Source of the DNA: Nothophaeocryptopus gaeumannii
Taxonomy: Eukaryota > Ascomycota > Dothideomycetes > Mycosphaerellales > Mycosphaerellaceae
Assembly: GCA_031771865.1 (NCBI GenBank)
Contig: JASISA010000019.1
Span: forward strand, 1,364,001 to 1,428,000
Length of the DNA: 64,000 bases
Direction: 5' to 3'
The position numbers and the translations under genes are program-made. The notes under the pieces are model-generated. The model made no database searches, was not told where the DNA came from, and saw only the letters and a list, made by a program, of their open reading frames with translations. Position 1 is the first letter of the stretch; each line of letters begins with the position of its first letter. Shown one piece after another: positions 61,118 through 64,000 of this stretch.

Positions 61118-62581
61118 CTATCGTAACAACCCAAGGCCACCGCCACCAACGTTCCGCGAGCGAGACGAGCCCTCCTTCTCATCCATCCACGCCTCCGACT
61201 CATTGTCAACCTCCATCACTGGCTTATGCAACCTCAATCCCCACAAAAACCAATCTTCCACCACCAACAAGTTCAGCAGAAACCGTTCACTATTCCACGC
61301 TACGCCGCAGACAATGGCACCTGCAACGGCATCCAAAATGAAGTGATTAGCTGTGGCGATAATCGCCACTAAGATCATGGTTGGATATAAAACGCCAAGG
61401 GTCACGCATGTCAACCTTCGCTTGTTTGAGGGCAAGCGAATCTTCATTCGCCACAATCTAATCATCGAACTTGAAGGCGCAGCACTCTCTGCTTGTTTGG
61501 AGAGAGGGATCGTGGCGATGGTGAGACCGATCAAGAGGCTGTAACCGAAATGGAGACTTGGCATTGCCGCGTATCTGGTATTGACACACCATGTCAGTAC
61601 CGCCTCAAATTTCTCACCCGACAGATTGGATATCGCTTGGGATACGACTTAACTGGTTGCAGAACTTGTTTTGTGTCCAAACGCTGCTTTCACCCTTGGC
61701 ACCGTGGACGGTGTCGACGAATCCGTATGACTTGGCTCCTGCGGCATCTTTGCCGTTGTAATTTGGTTCGCTGAGTAGACGGGGTGGCATGCATGGCCAG
61801 GCTGTGAAGACTACGAAGGCTATGAGATTGCACATAGCCATTGTTCGACGGCGAGCTTGATACAATGCCGAGCCGGCTAAGCTGCCTTGGACTATACGGC
61901 GATCCGGATCTGGGTTTCGTTTTGCGGTGATTGTGAAGTGGAAGAGCCAGATCAGGAAGAGGATTGTTCCTGGGATGTGGATGAAGCTGTAGATGCGATT
62001 CGTCCAATGCATCAGGGTGGGATGCTGCAGGAATGCTTGTTGTATTGCTGGTTCCCAGAATATGTGCAATCGATTCTCCAGATGGACGAGTTGTAATGCA
62101 TGTCTTCGAGCTGTGTGTACTGTTCCTTGGACGAGTGTCACTGCGGTGAAAGCTCGGCCAAGTTGATACACCCAGTACTGGATGCATCATCAGAACAAGT
62201 TCGGGATATATTCAGCGACGTTTCACTTACAATCAAGGCCCAGTACCAGACTTCAACTAGGAACGGCAGTCTTCTCAGTAGGCGGCTGAGCAGTCGTTCA
62301 GAGAACTGCTGTGTGTTGGGTGACCGAACCTCTTTCGACCATCCCAGCAGTCGTATCGTTCGTATTCGCCACTCGCTATTGGCAGTGTCATCTTGCCAGC
62401 CTCGAGGACTAAGAAGACCATCGTCGGAAGTTGGACTTGACGCGCCAGACTCAAAACTATCATTTCTTTTGTGTGTTGCTCGATCTCGGCCGATCCCTCC
62501 TCTTCTGTCCCTGTTGATCAATGTGCCTCCGACAAGAAGCGAGATGACCACCAAGGGCTCGACGAACGCCCCGGCTCCCAT
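61118..62581 (-). CDS. PAP2-superfamily integral membrane protein (inositolphosphotransferase-like)
   Basis: Three exons, 62581-62231, 62177-61654 and 61574-61118, give 443 aa. The introns are 53 and 79 nt (GTAAGT-CCAG, GTTAAG-CCAG); splices restore WYWALI|YWVYQLGRAF and NKFCNQ|YAAMPSLHFGYS. About six membrane segments are visible (VEPLVVISLLVGGTLI, SFIHIPGTILFLIWLFHFTI, NLIAFVVFTAWPCMPPRLL and others). The phosphatase motifs are degenerate but present: CMPPRLL (motif 1 region), PSLHFGYS (motif 2 with the catalytic His) and NHFILDAVAG (motif 3 His and Asp). This layout is that of the Aur1/IPC-synthase-like branch, which transfers or hydrolyses lipid phosphoester groups on the lumenal side. 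It is not Aur1 itself by length and motif detail. A disordered Ser-rich loop lies at residues 35-90. Confidence 0.85.
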
Positions 62582-64000
62582 GGTCTCTTATGTTTACCAG
62601 CGAAGTAGCTGTATAGAAGGGCAGAGAAATAATGTAGACTCTAGACAGTGATGAGATTTCAAGAATTGGCAGCAAGCGCCAGACAACTCTTCCATAATCA
62701 GATCTCCCTACCTACCTTTTGATAGATTGATAACCCAAGCCATCGCCCTGCTGAGTATGCATGACAACATCATTTGTTAACGCCGACTGTACCGACTCAT
62801 ATGCTTCTGTAGACAGGGCAACACGCAATGCACTTGTTCCGCGGGATGCCGATTGAAAGAGTGAAAGTTTCAAGCTTTCTTCGGTCTGACAATATCTCCG
62901 TTGTGCTGCTGTCGACCGCGCGAGGAAGCTGTATGCAGGTTTGTGAAGAGTACAAGTCCCGAGCGCTCTGGTCGCGTATCTTCTTACCTGGACGATGTCC
63001 AATTGGTAGTACTCCCATTCTCCAATCTAATCGCCAGGGCTCGGATCATGATTGCCAGCGATGAGGAGGCTTCGCTTCCAGCACATCCGTGATGTCGCGT
63101 GCCCTCATCACTCTCTTACTTGATCTCGTGCTTCCTCTCCGTAAGCAAGTTAGCGTTTAGCTTCCATCGCAAGCCGAGAGGGCCGGCGGAAGGAAAGCTG
63201 CAGACTTGCAGACTTGCATATACAGCTAGCCAGCCAGCCCCAAGGCCGTGAAGAAGAGAGGTGGAGGATGATCAGTGAAGAACGGATCGGATGCGTTATC
63301 AAGCCGGACGCCGAGCTGCAAACTCTTGGCAAGAACGACTCCTCACCCAAGCTTTGTCTTCATGCTTGGTACAGAGTCCGAGTCTACCATCGGTACGAGC
63401 GTTGCACAACCGATGGACGTGATGGGTCCGAGATAATGTAAGTTGTGTGCTTGCGCCGTGGTGTAATTCCTGGTCGACTGGGTGATTAGTAGTTCACACG
63501 ACAACTGATCGGAGAGGAGAAGGATAGGAGTCGGAACGGTTCGCAGTAAAACGAGTAGGTCTGTCCATACAACGAGCTCAAGTGCTACCAATTCAGCCTC
63601 CATTACCGGCATGGAAACGCGGTATTTACCTAGCACTGGCTATAGACCACAGCAGTAGCAGCAGCAAAACAAAACGCAATGACCGCCAACGACCGCTTTC
63701 AGTGCATAACAATCAAGCCCAACAAAATATTTCTCCCCTTCCTCGCCGTTTGGGTATCCTCTAAGGGGCCGTCTTCTCCGATCTCCATTCCATTCCGTCC
63801 AAACCTGACCTGACCTGACCTGACCCAACCTGACCAGACTTTGTATTCAAATCCATCCGGTCTTCCGCGCTCGCACTGCGGCGTTGATATAAAACGCCGT
63901 GACTAAAAATTAGAGATTCTTCATGAGCCGCGCCGATTTTGCTTCCTTGCCCAGACATACGACCCACACAAAAAGGTAGCTCTGCAAAAAGCATCCACAC
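62582..64000. other. Intergenic right end of the window
   Basis: 1.4 kb without a convincing gene on either strand. It should hold the promoter of the PAP2-type gene and part of a neighbour beyond the edge. It includes a CCTGA pentanucleotide repeat. Frames at 62712-63002 and 63343-63636 (minus) and 63214-63441 (plus) have no family signature. Confidence 0.5.
63804..63833 (+). repeat. CCTGA pentanucleotide repeat
   Basis: Four perfect tandem CCTGA units at 63804-63823, then an interrupted unit and one further copy. It is a small satellite in non-coding sequence. Confidence 0.85.

Noticed and set aside
63761..64000. 79-codon minus-strand frame at the right edge
   Set aside because: Part of it is the translated CCTGA repeat (SGQVGSGQVRSG); no independent support.

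Overview
This window is nuclear DNA of a filamentous ascomycete, most likely a dothideomycete of the Mycosphaerellaceae type. The fungal group is an inference from gene style; no search was run. The signs are compact genes with 50-90 nt GT-AG introns and CTAAC/CTAAT branch sites, fungal-only families (Zn2Cys6 regulators, DUF4211, LPGEIRN/LPSELRN F-box-like proteins, a naphthol-reductase-like SDR) and an intron-bearing tRNA gene. I recognise no transposon, rRNA, CRISPR array or virus.

Layout. 1-4.5 kb (all minus): calcineurin B (3' end off the window), a short-chain dehydrogenase and a damaged PIF1-like helicase. 5.9-7.8 kb: a Na+/H+ antiporter. 8.8 kb: tRNA-Gln(CUG) with a 10-nt intron. 9.2-13.3 kb (minus): an uncharacterised nuclear-type protein and a DUF4211 protein. 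14.7-16.4 kb: a conserved fungal protein interrupted by an in-frame TAG, and an APH-fold kinase. 16.8-21.6 kb: long-form tRNase Z converging on a SurE-like phosphatase. 22.2-26.3 kb (minus): a tetrahydroxynaphthalene-reductase-like SDR and the mitotic cyclin B. A 2.6 kb gap follows, then a C6 protein with a C-terminal zinc cluster (29-31 kb) and a thioredoxin-transglutaminase fusion (32-34.5 kb). LSM3 and a mitochondrial-type PPR-like protein diverge at 35.3-35.5 kb. Next come a CorA Mg2+ transporter, a GMC oxidoreductase and the intact PIF1 helicase. 45.9-51.8 kb holds a 2EXR/F-box-like gene, a BTB protein, ceramide synthase and an F-box protein. URM1 and ELP2 diverge at 52.7-52.9 kb. The right end has a Zn2Cys6 regulator, an NTF2-like hypothetical, a second 2EXR-like gene and a PAP2-family membrane protein.

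How the genes relate. Most are unrelated housekeeping neighbours, as usual in fungi, but RNA biology recurs: tRNase Z (tRNA 3' processing), URM1 and ELP2 (the two branches of wobble-uridine modification, head to head on a 231-bp intergenic stretch), LSM3 and a tRNA gene. Ceramide synthase and the PAP2 protein may both touch sphingolipid or lipid metabolism. Several genes show damage or odd structure: a frameshift plus a lost motif VI arginine in one PIF1 paralogue, an in-frame TAG, a missing splice acceptor, and a tRNase Z frame with no ATG. These are the best targets for follow-up. Several small multi-exon genes (URM1, LSM3, the BTB gene, the C6 regulator's zinc cluster) are visible only after splicing the exons by eye.
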